Assembly: GCA_016710265.1 (NCBI GenBank)
Contig: JADJJL010000003.1
Location: forward strand, 474,501-538,500
Direction: 5' to 3'
Source: Saprospiraceae bacterium
Lineage (GTDB): Bacteria; Bacteroidota; Bacteroidia; Chitinophagales; Saprospiraceae
Length of the DNA: 64,000 nucleotides
Shown here: in pieces, positions 34,564 to 43,623 of the stretch
How positions within the stretch are numbered: the first letter of the stretch is position 1
How the letters are laid out: every line of letters starts with the position of its first letter
Program-made: the position numbers and the translations under genes
Notes under the pieces: model-generated
Databases searched by the model: none
Told to the model about the DNA's origin: nothing
Seen by the model: the letters and a program-made list of their open reading frames with translations, nothing else

Positions 34564-37500
34564 ATGAAAATTAAACATTTGGCAACCTTGTTTTTTATCG
34601 TTTTATTATCGACTGGCCTTTTTTCACAGTCTAATTCTGCCTATTTTCAACAAGCTTTAGACTATCGCATTCAAGTCAGCCTGGACGATCAACTCCATTT
34701 ACTCAATGGCCAGATCACGATTCGTTATACGAACAACAGTCCGGATGTATTGGATAAAATTGGAATGCATCTCTGGCCGAATGCATATTCTGCAAAAAAC
34801 ACCGCTTTTGCGAAACAAAAATTATTGCACCGGGCCACCAAATTTGAAGAAGCAAAACCTGAACAAATGGGTGGTATCAGTGCGTTGAACTTTACAGTGG
34901 ATCAACAATCTGCGAAGCTCGAATTTGTTAAAAACAATCCTGACATGGCTTGGTTGATTCTTCCTCAAGCCTTAAAACCAGGACAAAGCATCGAAATTAA
35001 AACGCCCTTCAAAGTTAAAATCCCAAATTCTTTTAGCCGACTTGGTCAAGCCAATCAAACCTATCAAATTACACAATGGTATCCCAAACCTGCAGTTTAT
35101 GACCACAAAGGTTGGCATTTAATGCCCTATTTGGATCAGGGAGAATTCTATTCTGAATTTGGCAACTTTTCTGTGGAGATCAATTTACCATCGGAATATG
35201 TCGTAGGAGCAACGGGCGTTTTACAAAATTTGGAGGAAAAATCTTTTTTAATGAAAAGGGCTGCTGACACTAAATCAGCATTGGAGAAAGCTACACCCAT
35301 TACTTTTGTAGACCAAAATAATACCCAAAGAAAAACGATAAGTTATACTGCAGAACAAGTACATGATTTTGCATGGTTTGCCGACAAAAACTTTTATGTA
35401 CAGTTAGATACATTGCAATTTTCAAATGGTAGAATTATAGAATGTTGGTCCTATTTCAACAATCCTGAAATTTGGAGAAACTCTGCTTCCTTTGTCAAAA
35501 GAGCGGTTAAGTTTTATTCTGATTATGTAGGTGAATACCCTTATCCGCAGGCATCTGCGGTAGAGAGTGCACTAAGTGCAGGTGCAGGAATGGAATATCC
35601 CATGATCACAGTGATTGGTCAAGCAGGCAGTGAGTCTGCTTTAGATGAAGTGATCACCCATGAAGTTGGACACAATTGGTTTTATGGTATTTTGGCAAGC
35701 AACGAAAGAGATCATCCATTTATGGACGAAAGTATCAATACCTACTATGAGGCTCGATATATGGACTTGTATTATCCTGTTCAAATGAAGTTTTCGGGTC
35801 TGCCATTTTCTAGATGGCTGGGCAATATTGATATTGAACAATTCGGATATTTGGTTTTGTCCAGAAAATATTTAGACCAACATCCTGATCAGGCTTCTGA
35901 AAATTTTATGGGCATAAATTATGGACTGGATGTTTACAGCAGAGCTCCAAAATTAATTGCACAAGCAGAAAAATATTTGGGAACTGCTGAATTTGATAAA
36001 ATCATGCAGGCGTATTATCAAAAATGGAAATTTAAACATCCATATACCGAAGATCTTTATGCCATGTTTAAAGAAATGTCTCCCAAAAATCTGGATTGGC
36101 TTTTTGAAAAATTGATAAAAAAGGATGACAAAATAGATTACGGATTTTTAGGCATTCAAAAAAAGAAAGGCATTGTAAATCTCAATATCAAAAATCATAC
36201 GGGCGTCAATTCTCCACTTTATCTTTCAGGGATAAAGGACGGAGTGATCATGATGGACACCATGTTGGATGGATTTGAAGGAAAAAAGAAAATAAGTTTA
36301 AAGGATGAATCATATGATCTTTACCGCATCGATGGCAGAGAAGAAACCTATGAATTGTTTAGACATAACAACAGCATTCGAACAAAAGGAATGTTTAAAA
36401 GACTAGAACCCCTTTCTTTAAAACTTGTAGCTCCTTTTGACAATCCGGATAAAATTGAAATTGGTCTAACACCGGTGCTTGGATATAATTTATACGATGG
36501 TTTGATGGCAGGTGTGTATATCACGCAGCCATGGTTGCCTCCCAGAAGATGGCGACTTTCAATCATGCCGATGTATGCATTTAGATCTAAAGAATGGGTG
36601 GGATGGACGCAAATGTATGTCAATCGCTTTTTTACAGAAAGTGCCATCACCCAACTTCAATTGGGTTGGAATGCCAAAAAATATTCTTTTGATAAGAGTG
36701 TTATTAATGATGTGGCATTGCAATATTTGCAGTTGAGTCCGCACATAGAAATTCGGTTCAAAACCAATCTTGCCAAAATGCTCGAAAGTAAATTGAGATA
36801 TAGCTTTCATTGGATACAAGATGACGAATACGCCCCCGGGATTGATTCGCCATTTATAAAAGAAACGTATAGAAATTCTTTTACCCATGAGTTAAAATAT
36901 TCATATTTTGATCCACATATTTTGCGTCCCAAGTCATTCGAAATTTTGGCTCAATTTCAAAAGTATGACATCCAAGGTAGAGATGCCCAATATCTTCGAA
37001 TCGACGCAGAGTACAATCAAAAGTGGATGTATAAAAAAAGTAGGTACTTTGAAATGCGATTGGCCAGTTCCTTTTTTCCAATCAATTCAGAAAGAAAATC
37101 TTTGTCTTACGCATCACGAGAAGAAAATATTCTCGTAAGAGGTTCTGCTGGAGCTTCTTTCCAGGCTTACCATGATTACACAAATCAGGATCTCTTTTTG
37201 GGAAGATCTGAGTACGAAGGTAAATGGTCTCAACAAATTATGATCAGACAGGGAGGGATGAAAATTGCACATGGCATTGCGCAAAGAAATAATTTAGGAA
37301 ATACAAACAGCTTTCTGGCTGCAATCAATTTAAGTTCTGATATTCCTGTTAAAAAAATTGGTAAATACATCAGGCCCTATTTTGATCTGTGTTATGTGCA
37401 CAGCTATGATCCATCCGATCCAGCATGGTTGGCCAGTGGTGGAATTAATTTGCGATTTATGGATAGAGTCCTCAATATTTATTTGCCGATCTGGAATAGC

Positions 37501-37623
37501 CAAGCGATCAGTGAATTATACAGGCATGCCAACAAACCCAACTATTGGAAACAGATTACTTTTTCGTTTAGATTTAAACTCAACGGATTGTCGGAACTTT
37601 CACAATTTGTAACCTTAAATTAA
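34564..37623 (+). CDS. M1-family metallopeptidase with barrel-like C-terminal region
   Basis: 1019 residues with a signal peptide ending LFSQ. The M1 signatures are clear: GAGMEYPMITVIG (the GxMEN-type exopeptidase motif with Tyr), THEVGHNWFYG (HExxH) and MDESINTYYE, the third zinc ligand 18 residues later. The peptidase part ends near residue 520. From about residue 615 the sequence alternates aromatic and polar residues in short strands (YNLYDGLMAGVYITQP, WRLSIMPMYAFRSKEW, KYSYFDPHILRPK) up to a terminal strand ITFSFRFKLNG. This resembles an outer-membrane beta-barrel, so the enzyme may be held at the outer membrane. The barrel call is by eye. Confidence 0.88.
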   Translation: MKIKHLATLFFIVLLSTGLFSQSNSAYFQQALDYRIQVSLDDQLHLLNGQITIRYTNNSPDVLDKIGMHLWPNAYSAKNTAFAKQKLLHRATKFEEAKPEQMGGISALNFTVDQQSAKLEFVKNNPDMAWLILPQALKPGQSIEIKTPFKVKIPNSFSRLGQANQTYQITQWYPKPAVYDHKGWHLMPYLDQGEFYSEFGNFSVEINLPSEYVVGATGVLQNLEEKSFLMKRAADTKSALEKATPITFVDQNNTQRKTISYTAEQVHDFAWFADKNFYVQLDTLQFSNGRIIECWSYFNNPEIWRNSASFVKRAVKFYSDYVGEYPYPQASAVESALSAGAGMEYPMITVIGQAGSESALDEVITHEVGHNWFYGILASNERDHPFMDESINTYYEARYMDLYYPVQMKFSGLPFSRWLGNIDIEQFGYLVLSRKYLDQHPDQASENFMGINYGLDVYSRAPKLIAQAEKYLGTAEFDKIMQAYYQKWKFKHPYTEDLYAMFKEMSPKNLDWLFEKLIKKDDKIDYGFLGIQKKKGIVNLNIKNHTGVNSPLYLSGIKDGVIMMDTMLDGFEGKKKISLKDESYDLYRIDGREETYELFRHNNSIRTKGMFKRLEPLSLKLVAPFDNPDKIEIGLTPVLGYNLYDGLMAGVYITQPWLPPRRWRLSIMPMYAFRSKEWVGWTQMYVNRFFTESAITQLQLGWNAKKYSFDKSVINDVALQYLQLSPHIEIRFKTNLAKMLESKLRYSFHWIQDDEYAPGIDSPFIKETYRNSFTHELKYSYFDPHILRPKSFEILAQFQKYDIQGRDAQYLRIDAEYNQKWMYKKSRYFEMRLASSFFPINSERKSLSYASREENILVRGSAGASFQAYHDYTNQDLFLGRSEYEGKWSQQIMIRQGGMKIAHGIAQRNNLGNTNSFLAAINLSSDIPVKKIGKYIRPYFDLCYVHSYDPSDPAWLASGGINLRFMDRVLNIYLPIWNSQAISELYRHANKPNYWKQITFSFRFKLNGLSELSQFVTLN

Positions 37624-37633
37624 AGCCATCAAA

Positions 37634-38407
37634 ATGACCATATTATTTGAAAAAATAGAATCAGTTGCATATCTGAGATTAAATAGGCCAGAAGTGTTTA
37701 ATAGTTTTAACCGAGAAATGTCTCTGGCTTTGCAACAAGCATTGGACCTATGCGCATCAGACACAACTGTGAGAGCAGTTTGCATCACAGGTGTGGGCAA
37801 AGCATTTTCTGCGGGTCAGGATTTAAAGGAAGCGACCGATCCGAATGGTCCGGAAATAAAAACTATTTTGGACGAACATTACAATCCAATCATTCTTAAA
37901 ATTAGAAAACTCGCCAAACCAGTCATTGCTGCGGTCAATGGGATTGCAGCAGGTGCAGGTGCAAACCTTGCCTTGGCTTGTGATGTGGTGGTGGCCAGTT
38001 CTGATGCAGCTTTTATTCAGGCATTTGGAAAGATTGGTTTGATACCTGATTGCAGTGGAACTTTTATGTTGCCAAGATTAATTGGTTGGGGACGCGCTTC
38101 AGCACTAATGATGACTGGTGAAAAAGTTTCTGCAGAGGATGCATTAAAAATGGGAATGATCTACAAAGTTTTTCCAACAGAAGAATTTGAATCTGAATAT
38201 GTGAAACTCGCTAATAGTTTATCAATCATGCCCACAAAAGCTCTTGCATTGACCAAGTTTGCTTTGAATGAATCGTTTCATAATTCACTGGAAAATCAAT
38301 TAAACACTGAGTTAAAATATCAAATTCAAGCAGGTGCAAGCTCTGATTTTAAAGAAGGCATCAATGCTTTTTTAGAAAAGAGAAAACCGGAATTCAAAGG
38401 TGAATAA
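37634..38407 (+). CDS. Enoyl-CoA hydratase/isomerase, PaaG-like
   Basis: 257 residues, crotonase fold. Oxyanion-hole segments are FSAGQDLKEA and NGIAAGAGANLALACD; FIQAFGKIGLIPDCSGTFML carries an Asp where hydratases have the second catalytic Glu. This matches the PaaG-type isomerases (1,2-epoxyphenylacetyl-CoA isomerase) more than classical enoyl-CoA hydratases. No other phenylacetate genes are present, so the pathway is uncertain; a role in fatty or aromatic acyl-CoA breakdown is likely. Starts 10 bp after the M1 gene and converges on the glycosyltransferase gene with only 1 bp between the stops. Confidence 0.85.
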   Translation: MTILFEKIESVAYLRLNRPEVFNSFNREMSLALQQALDLCASDTTVRAVCITGVGKAFSAGQDLKEATDPNGPEIKTILDEHYNPIILKIRKLAKPVIAAVNGIAAGAGANLALACDVVVASSDAAFIQAFGKIGLIPDCSGTFMLPRLIGWGRASALMMTGEKVSAEDALKMGMIYKVFPTEEFESEYVKLANSLSIMPTKALALTKFALNESFHNSLENQLNTELKYQIQAGASSDFKEGINAFLEKRKPEFKGE

Positions 38408-38408
38408 T

Positions 38409-39023
38409 TTATTTTTCAAATTTTTTATATTCGGTTGATTGCAGGTATTTCTCCCAATCTTCAATGTAATCAATATCCTCGAGCATCTCCAATTCGTAAT
38501 AAGAAAGTTTGAGTTCATTTAAGCTTACGAGTGTTTGGGAATATAGCATTGAAGTACTCCAAGATTTATTTTCAAATATTTCTGAATGTAATTTTTTCAT
38601 TCCAATCAAATAATAACCTCCGTCTTGTGTAGGTCCGAGTACTACATCATGTTCTTCTAAACTTTTAAACGCTTCGTGAAGAATTTCTTTCGTTAAGTAT
38701 GGACAGTCACTTCCGATGAGGATCATTTTGTCAGACCTGCTTTCCTGTTCTTTAAATGCTTGTTGCATTCGAACTCCCAGGTTACCATCCACTTGTTTCA
38801 TTTTATAAAACAAATCATTGGACCAGGAGTCTGATAGATCCATAAAATTGGAATAGTACAGATACTTAGAGTAAGGTAAATCCAAAACGAATTGTTGAGT
38901 GATTAAGATCAGCTCATGATAAACTGACAACGCTTTTTCCGGATTGCTAGCCTTTTCGATTCTTGTTTTAACTTGACCAAGAATTGGATTTTTAATAAAG
39001 ATGATGAGGGTATCAGGTTTCAT
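38409..39023 (-). CDS. TIGR04282/DUF2064-type glycosyltransferase
   Basis: 204 residues. N-terminal LIIFIKNPILGQVKTR, central KMILIGSDCPYLT and GPTQDGGYYLIGMK are the hallmarks of the nucleotide-sugar-transferase-like family TIGR04282, described as arsenosugar biosynthesis glycosyltransferase. Full length for the family. No arsenic genes or radical-SAM partner are adjacent here, so the named pathway should not be assumed. Soluble cytoplasmic GT-A-like enzyme. Confidence 0.8.
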   Translation of the reverse strand: MKPDTLIIFIKNPILGQVKTRIEKASNPEKALSVYHELILITQQFVLDLPYSKYLYYSNFMDLSDSWSNDLFYKMKQVDGNLGVRMQQAFKEQESRSDKMILIGSDCPYLTKEILHEAFKSLEEHDVVLGPTQDGGYYLIGMKKLHSEIFENKSWSTSMLYSQTLVSLNELKLSYYELEMLEDIDYIEDWEKYLQSTEYKKFEK

Positions 39024-39063
39024 GGATTTGAAATATTCATTCTCTCACTTGAGTTTATTCAAT

Positions 39064-39096
39064 AAAAAATCCCTGCGGGTTAGGCAAGGATTTTTT
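39064..39096 (-). terminator. Intrinsic terminator of the S8 peptidase gene
   Basis: 13-bp stem AAAAAATCC... / ...GGATTTTTT with loop CTAACCC when read on the minus strand, ending in six Ts. One pair is G.U only on that strand, which fits a terminator for the minus-strand gene whose stop is at 39114. Confidence 0.8.
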
Positions 39097-39113
39097 AAAA
39101 AAATATAATGTAA

Positions 39114-40364
39114 CTATCTTACAGCAATCTTGTAACTTAAGCCCCCATTGGTCACCGATCCATTTTGATTTGGAGCTGATTGATTTTGGTGCATGATACC
39201 TGCTACGTGTGGAGCTGCCATAGAAGTTCCACTCAAAGTTGCATAAGCCCCACCTTTGTAAGTTGAGTAAACGGAAGAACCTGTGGCAATCCAATCGCAA
39301 GGTGGTATTCCAAAATTAGAAAATGAGGACCATCCTTTGGCACAGGTCATAGATGCAATGGTATGTAGGTTTGCGGCATTGATGCATGCAGGAGTATAAA
39401 GTGACGCATTTGCAGAAGAGTTACCTGCAGCAATAGCTATAAGTGTGCCAGCATTACTTAAATTAGTGAGTGCAGACACATAACTTGAATTAGTGGCGCA
39501 GTTACTACCCCAATATCCTCCAAGGCTGATATTAATTACATCACCCGGTTCATCATTTGCAGCGATGTGGTTTAAACCCGACAATATAGCTGAAGTCGTT
39601 CCTGAACCATTACATCCTAAAACACGCACGGGAACAACACGGGCTCCAGCGGAAACTCCCACCACACCAATGCTGTTGTCAATTGCTGCGACAATTCCTG
39701 CACAATGGGTGCCATGTCCATGACAATCATCCGGAGATTTAGATCCTTTTACAAATGATTTGGCAAAACTTCCATTGGTTTCAACATTGAGATCCGGATG
39801 GTCTAAATCGATGCCTGTATCCAAAATCCAAATCCATTTACTGGATCCACTTCCACCGGCAGAACCACCGGCATTGGTAATTCCACATGGTGTTTGTTGA
39901 TTTCTTAATCCTGGACTTAGGAACTCAATGGATAATTCTGGCAATCGAATTTCCATATCCTGTTCGATCGTTTTGATGTTTGGATTTGAGAGTAAGCTTT
40001 CTAACTGGTCATGGGATAATATCACTGAGAATCCTTGAAAAAGTTCGGCATAAATATCAAGAATGGCTTCTTCCTTTACACCTAAATCTTGAACCATTTC
40101 AATAACTTTGGATTTTACAATTGTCAACTTTTCTTCTGCCATCGCCGGCCTGTTTTGTCGTGATAAATTTGAAGGGTTCATTTTTTCTAAATTCACCACA
40201 CCATCCTTAAATCGTACAATGTATTGATTGGGTATGGTCCCCTGCTCAGGAATAATCAAGTTTGCTGAATATTCGCTGTTTTGGTCATGCACGCAGGTCG
40301 TAAATAAAAGAGAAAACAGAACCGATAAAACCGCATAAAATTTTGAAATTTTTAATTGTTTCAT
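39114..40364 (-). CDS. Subtilisin-like S8 serine peptidase lipoprotein
   Basis: 416 residues from ATG 40364 (MKQLKISKFYAVLS), directly before a lipoprotein signal with lipobox LFTTC; the first ATG of the ORF would add 15 residues. An I9-type propeptide follows (NQYIVRFKDGVVNLE to ~residue 125). The catalytic triad is complete: Asp in IWILDTGIDLDHPD, His in CHGHGTHCAGIVAA, Ser in SGTSMAAPHVAGI. Proteinase-K-like layout. The lipid anchor suggests attachment to the envelope after secretion, although lipidation upstream of a cleaved propeptide means the mature enzyme might be released. Own terminator at 39064-39096. Confidence 0.9.
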   Translation of the reverse strand: MKQLKISKFYAVLSVLFSLLFTTCVHDQNSEYSANLIIPEQGTIPNQYIVRFKDGVVNLEKMNPSNLSRQNRPAMAEEKLTIVKSKVIEMVQDLGVKEEAILDIYAELFQGFSVILSHDQLESLLSNPNIKTIEQDMEIRLPELSIEFLSPGLRNQQTPCGITNAGGSAGGSGSSKWIWILDTGIDLDHPDLNVETNGSFAKSFVKGSKSPDDCHGHGTHCAGIVAAIDNSIGVVGVSAGARVVPVRVLGCNGSGTTSAILSGLNHIAANDEPGDVINISLGGYWGSNCATNSSYVSALTNLSNAGTLIAIAAGNSSANASLYTPACINAANLHTIASMTCAKGWSSFSNFGIPPCDWIATGSSVYSTYKGGAYATLSGTSMAAPHVAGIMHQNQSAPNQNGSVTNGGLSYKIAVR

Positions 40365-40614
40365 TCTTTTAAATTTTAAATGTGGATAGGAATATTGATA
40401 TCCTTGCAAAATTAATGATTAAAAATCAATTATTAATAAGAATAAGTGTATGGTAGAAATTTTAGAAACTGCAAAAAGGAAATCTTTTTATACAATGACC
40501 AAAATATCAAAATTTTATTTTAAATACTGCCTATATTCTTTATGCAACAGAATTTATAGTATTAAATCCAAATATTGTCCAAATAAAGTATTGATTATTT
40601 ATTTTCCTTAATTG

Positions 40615-40636
40615 GGACAAATGATTACATTTGTCC
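40615..40636 (+). promoter_or_regulatory. Perfect palindrome overlapping a -7-like box upstream of the CoA-transferase
   Basis: GGACAAATG ATTA CATTTGTCC: 9-bp perfect arms and a 4-bp centre, ending 16 bp before the ATG at 40653. The right arm contains TACATTTG (40626-40633), a TAnnTTTG match. A repressor site covering the promoter is a natural reading; no regulator gene is adjacent. Confidence 0.5.
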
Positions 40637-40652
40637 ACTTACTTTTATCAAC

Positions 40653-41945
40653 ATGAAATATTCCTATTCCAATGTCCAACAAGCAGTATCGAACATTCAG
40701 TCCGGTCAAAGGATTTTTGTCCACGGAAGTGCGGCTACGCCGGGCACTTTATTAGCAGCTTTGGAGGCCAGAGCGTTTGAACTCAGCAATGTTGAGATCG
40801 TCAGTCTGACAACCTTGGGAGATATGCCACTTGCTAAAGCAGAATATAGAGGTTCATTTTATTTTAATTCGGTCTTCGTTTCTTCTAACATCCGAACTGT
40901 AGTCAACGATGGCATGGGCAGTTATATTCCTGTATTCTTAAGTGAGATCCCAAAGCTTTTTTACCAAAAAATATTGCCTTTGGATGTTGCTTTAATCCAT
41001 GTGTCTCCTCCGGATGCACATGGTTATTGTTCTTTGGGTGTTTCCGTAGACATCAGTCTGGCAGCAGTAAAATCTGCCAATTTAGTCATTGCACAAGTCA
41101 ATCCTAAAATGCCGCGCACACACGGAGATGGTTTTTTGCATGCTTCAGAAATTAATGTCTGGGTTGAGACCTACGACGAACTTCCGGAAATCGATTATAA
41201 CAATGAAACGAGTGAAGTAGAAAAAAAAATTGGACAATTTTGTGCTTCACTCATCGAAGATGGTTCCACCATCCAAATGGGAATAGGAAGTATTCCGAAT
41301 GCAGTCATGGACGAATTGGTCAATCACAAAGATTTGGGAGTGCATACAGAAATGTTTTCTGATGGGGTGGTCGATTTATTAAAAAAAGGGGTGATTACCA
41401 ACCGGTATAAAAAGAAGCACAGAAGAAAAGTGATTTCAACCTTTGCGATTGGGAGTCGGGCTTTATATCAGTTTATCGATGACAACCCATTGTTTTCTTT
41501 TTTGGAGTCAGATTATGTCAATGATGCTTATGTCATCAGTAAAAACCCCAAGGTAGCTGCCATCAATGGGGCCATTGAAGTGGATATTACTGGACAGGTT
41601 TGTGCGGATTCCATCGGCAAGTATCAATTTAGCGGGGTAGGCGGACAAATGGATTTTATGAGAGGCGCTGCCATGTCTGATGGAGGAAAACCAATCATTA
41701 GCATTTCTTCAATAACTAGTAAAGGAGAATCCAAAATAGTCCCTTTTATCAAAGAAGGAGGTGGAATTGTGAGCACCAGAGCACATGTCCATTACATCGT
41801 TACAGAATTTGGGATTGCCTATCTTTTTGGAAAAAATTTGGAGCAGAGAGCCGCCGAACTTTTAAAAATTACACATCCGGATCATCAGGAATTTTTGGAT
41901 CGTGAAATTCGTGATCGATTTGGAAAAAAAATATTTGGAAGCTAA
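40653..41945 (+). CDS. Acetyl-CoA hydrolase/CoA-transferase family protein
   Basis: 430 residues, full length for family I-like 4-hydroxybutyrate or acetate CoA-transferases. GSAATPGTLLAAL and SPPDAHGYCSLGVSVD are N-domain signatures; the catalytic Glu lies in GVHTEMFSDGVVDL; GIGSIPNAV and GGGIVSTRAHVHYIVTEFG are CoA-binding and C-domain motifs. It should transfer CoA between acetyl-CoA and another carboxylate (4-hydroxybutyrate, succinate or similar). Possibly controlled through the palindrome just upstream. Confidence 0.88.
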   Translation: MKYSYSNVQQAVSNIQSGQRIFVHGSAATPGTLLAALEARAFELSNVEIVSLTTLGDMPLAKAEYRGSFYFNSVFVSSNIRTVVNDGMGSYIPVFLSEIPKLFYQKILPLDVALIHVSPPDAHGYCSLGVSVDISLAAVKSANLVIAQVNPKMPRTHGDGFLHASEINVWVETYDELPEIDYNNETSEVEKKIGQFCASLIEDGSTIQMGIGSIPNAVMDELVNHKDLGVHTEMFSDGVVDLLKKGVITNRYKKKHRRKVISTFAIGSRALYQFIDDNPLFSFLESDYVNDAYVISKNPKVAAINGAIEVDITGQVCADSIGKYQFSGVGGQMDFMRGAAMSDGGKPIISISSITSKGESKIVPFIKEGGGIVSTRAHVHYIVTEFGIAYLFGKNLEQRAAELLKITHPDHQEFLDREIRDRFGKKIFGS

Positions 41946-42000
41946 TTTTTTTGTTTAATTTTAGTTTTCTATATAAGAGATTTTATTAGATACTGCACTC

Positions 42001-43623
42001 ATGAATTTTAGTTTTATAGAAATATGGCCTTTGTTGGCAGGTTTGGGATTGTTCTTGTTTGGCATGAGCGTGATCGAAGATTCACTCAATATTTTGATTG
42101 GGCGAAGTATGAAAAACTTTCTGCGGAGCCAAACCAAGAATCCGATAAAAGCCATTCTGACGGGTGGTTTGGTCACAGCCTTGTTGCAGAGCAGTACACT
42201 GGTGACCTTGTTGGTGATGTCATTTACAAGTGCCGGAATCATTGGTTTAAAAAATGGAATTGGAATCATCCTTGGCGCAAATCTTGGGACGACCCTCACA
42301 GGTTGGTTGGTTTCCTTATTGGGATTTAAATTTCATATTCAAACGGCCATCCTACCTTTTTTAGCGGTAGGAGGACTAGGTGCGATGTTGTTTAAAAAAG
42401 CTCCGTATAATCAGTTGTTCCGTTTTTTAATGGGATTTAGTTTTATGTTTCTTGGGCTTGGATATATGAAAGATGGCTTCACAGAATTTGCGGCAACAAT
42501 TGATTATTCTTTGCTGGTTGACCAACCAAAAATCTTACTTCTTTTATTTGGTTTTATATTGGCTGCCATGATTCATTCCAGTTCAGCATGTATGGTGATT
42601 TATTTATCGGTATTGTCTGCGGGTATGATTGATATTTATCAAGCTTTTTTTCTAGTCATTGGTTCAGACATGGGTACTACGATGACTGGATTATTAGGTT
42701 CAGTGGGCGGAAATTCAATCAAAAAGAAAACGGCCTGGGCACAATTTTACATTAATTTATGGAGCGCCATTCTTGCCGTATTATTAATGAACTTCATTGG
42801 ACGATTTATTTTCGAAGTTTTAAATATTACGGATCAGTTAATTGCGCTTGTTGCTTTTCACAGTATTTTTAATGCACTTGGGATAATTTCAATTTTGCCT
42901 TTTATCTCCAAATTTACCACATTGTTGGAAAAATATATTGGATCACACAAAGAAGGAAGTTTGCAATTTGTGGGGGAGATTAATCCCATTGAATCATTGT
43001 CTGTACTTTATGGACTGGAGAAAGAAGTATTTCATTTTCTAAGAAAAGCAGTAGATATTAATCAAGCATTTATAGTCACAGCAAATAGAAATTCTAAGAA
43101 TGATCACTTGTATGATGAGATTAAAGCCTATGAAAATGATTTGAGTAAATTTGTCTTAAAAATTCAAAAAAACAATTTCAATGAATCTGAAATTAGGAAA
43201 CTGGATCTTTTGACTTCTGCGATTCGTTATTCTGCACTTTCAGCCAAGGATGTCAAGGATGTTTTACACAATCTCGAACAACTCAAAGATGCAGTAGATC
43301 CGAATATTCACAGCTTTTATTTGAATTTAAGCCAACTTCAAACAAACTTTTATCATTTGGTTTCAGACTATTTGAATTTACAAAATGATTCAAAAAATGA
43401 AGTTCAGAAATTAAAGGAAGTCATTAAAACCATACATCAACGTACCTCAGAAGGTATGATTCATTTGTCTACTTCCCTAAGTGAGGAGTTTAATTATTCT
43501 TCAATGATGAATGTAGTGCACGAGGTCAATAATTCAAATGAATATCTCTACAGAGCATTGGAATTACTCAGTTCTTTAAACCACCAGCCTTTTGAAAGAC
43601 TCCGTGCATCCTCCACAACTTAA
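42001..43623 (+). CDS. Na+/phosphate cotransporter family protein with PhoU-like tail
   Basis: 540 residues. Two inverted repeats of the NptA/SLC34-type fold carry the QSST-like motifs LLQSSTLVTLLV and MIHSSSACMVIY, with GANLGTTLTGWL and GSDMGTTMTGLLG as the paired helices. About eight to nine membrane segments up to residue ~310. The C-terminal ~220 residues are helical and PhoU-like (AIRYSALSAKDVKDVLHNL). Expected role: sodium-coupled phosphate movement across the inner membrane. The 3' end overlaps the P-type ATPase start by about 20 bp. Confidence 0.87.
   Translation: MNFSFIEIWPLLAGLGLFLFGMSVIEDSLNILIGRSMKNFLRSQTKNPIKAILTGGLVTALLQSSTLVTLLVMSFTSAGIIGLKNGIGIILGANLGTTLTGWLVSLLGFKFHIQTAILPFLAVGGLGAMLFKKAPYNQLFRFLMGFSFMFLGLGYMKDGFTEFAATIDYSLLVDQPKILLLLFGFILAAMIHSSSACMVIYLSVLSAGMIDIYQAFFLVIGSDMGTTMTGLLGSVGGNSIKKKTAWAQFYINLWSAILAVLLMNFIGRFIFEVLNITDQLIALVAFHSIFNALGIISILPFISKFTTLLEKYIGSHKEGSLQFVGEINPIESLSVLYGLEKEVFHFLRKAVDINQAFIVTANRNSKNDHLYDEIKAYENDLSKFVLKIQKNNFNESEIRKLDLLTSAIRYSALSAKDVKDVLHNLEQLKDAVDPNIHSFYLNLSQLQTNFYHLVSDYLNLQNDSKNEVQKLKEVIKTIHQRTSEGMIHLSTSLSEEFNYSSMMNVVHEVNNSNEYLYRALELLSSLNHQPFERLRASSTT

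Noticed and set aside
39055..39300. 81-residue minus-strand ORF at the end of the S8 peptidase gene
   Set aside because: It is an alternative frame of the peptidase gene running into its terminator hairpin.
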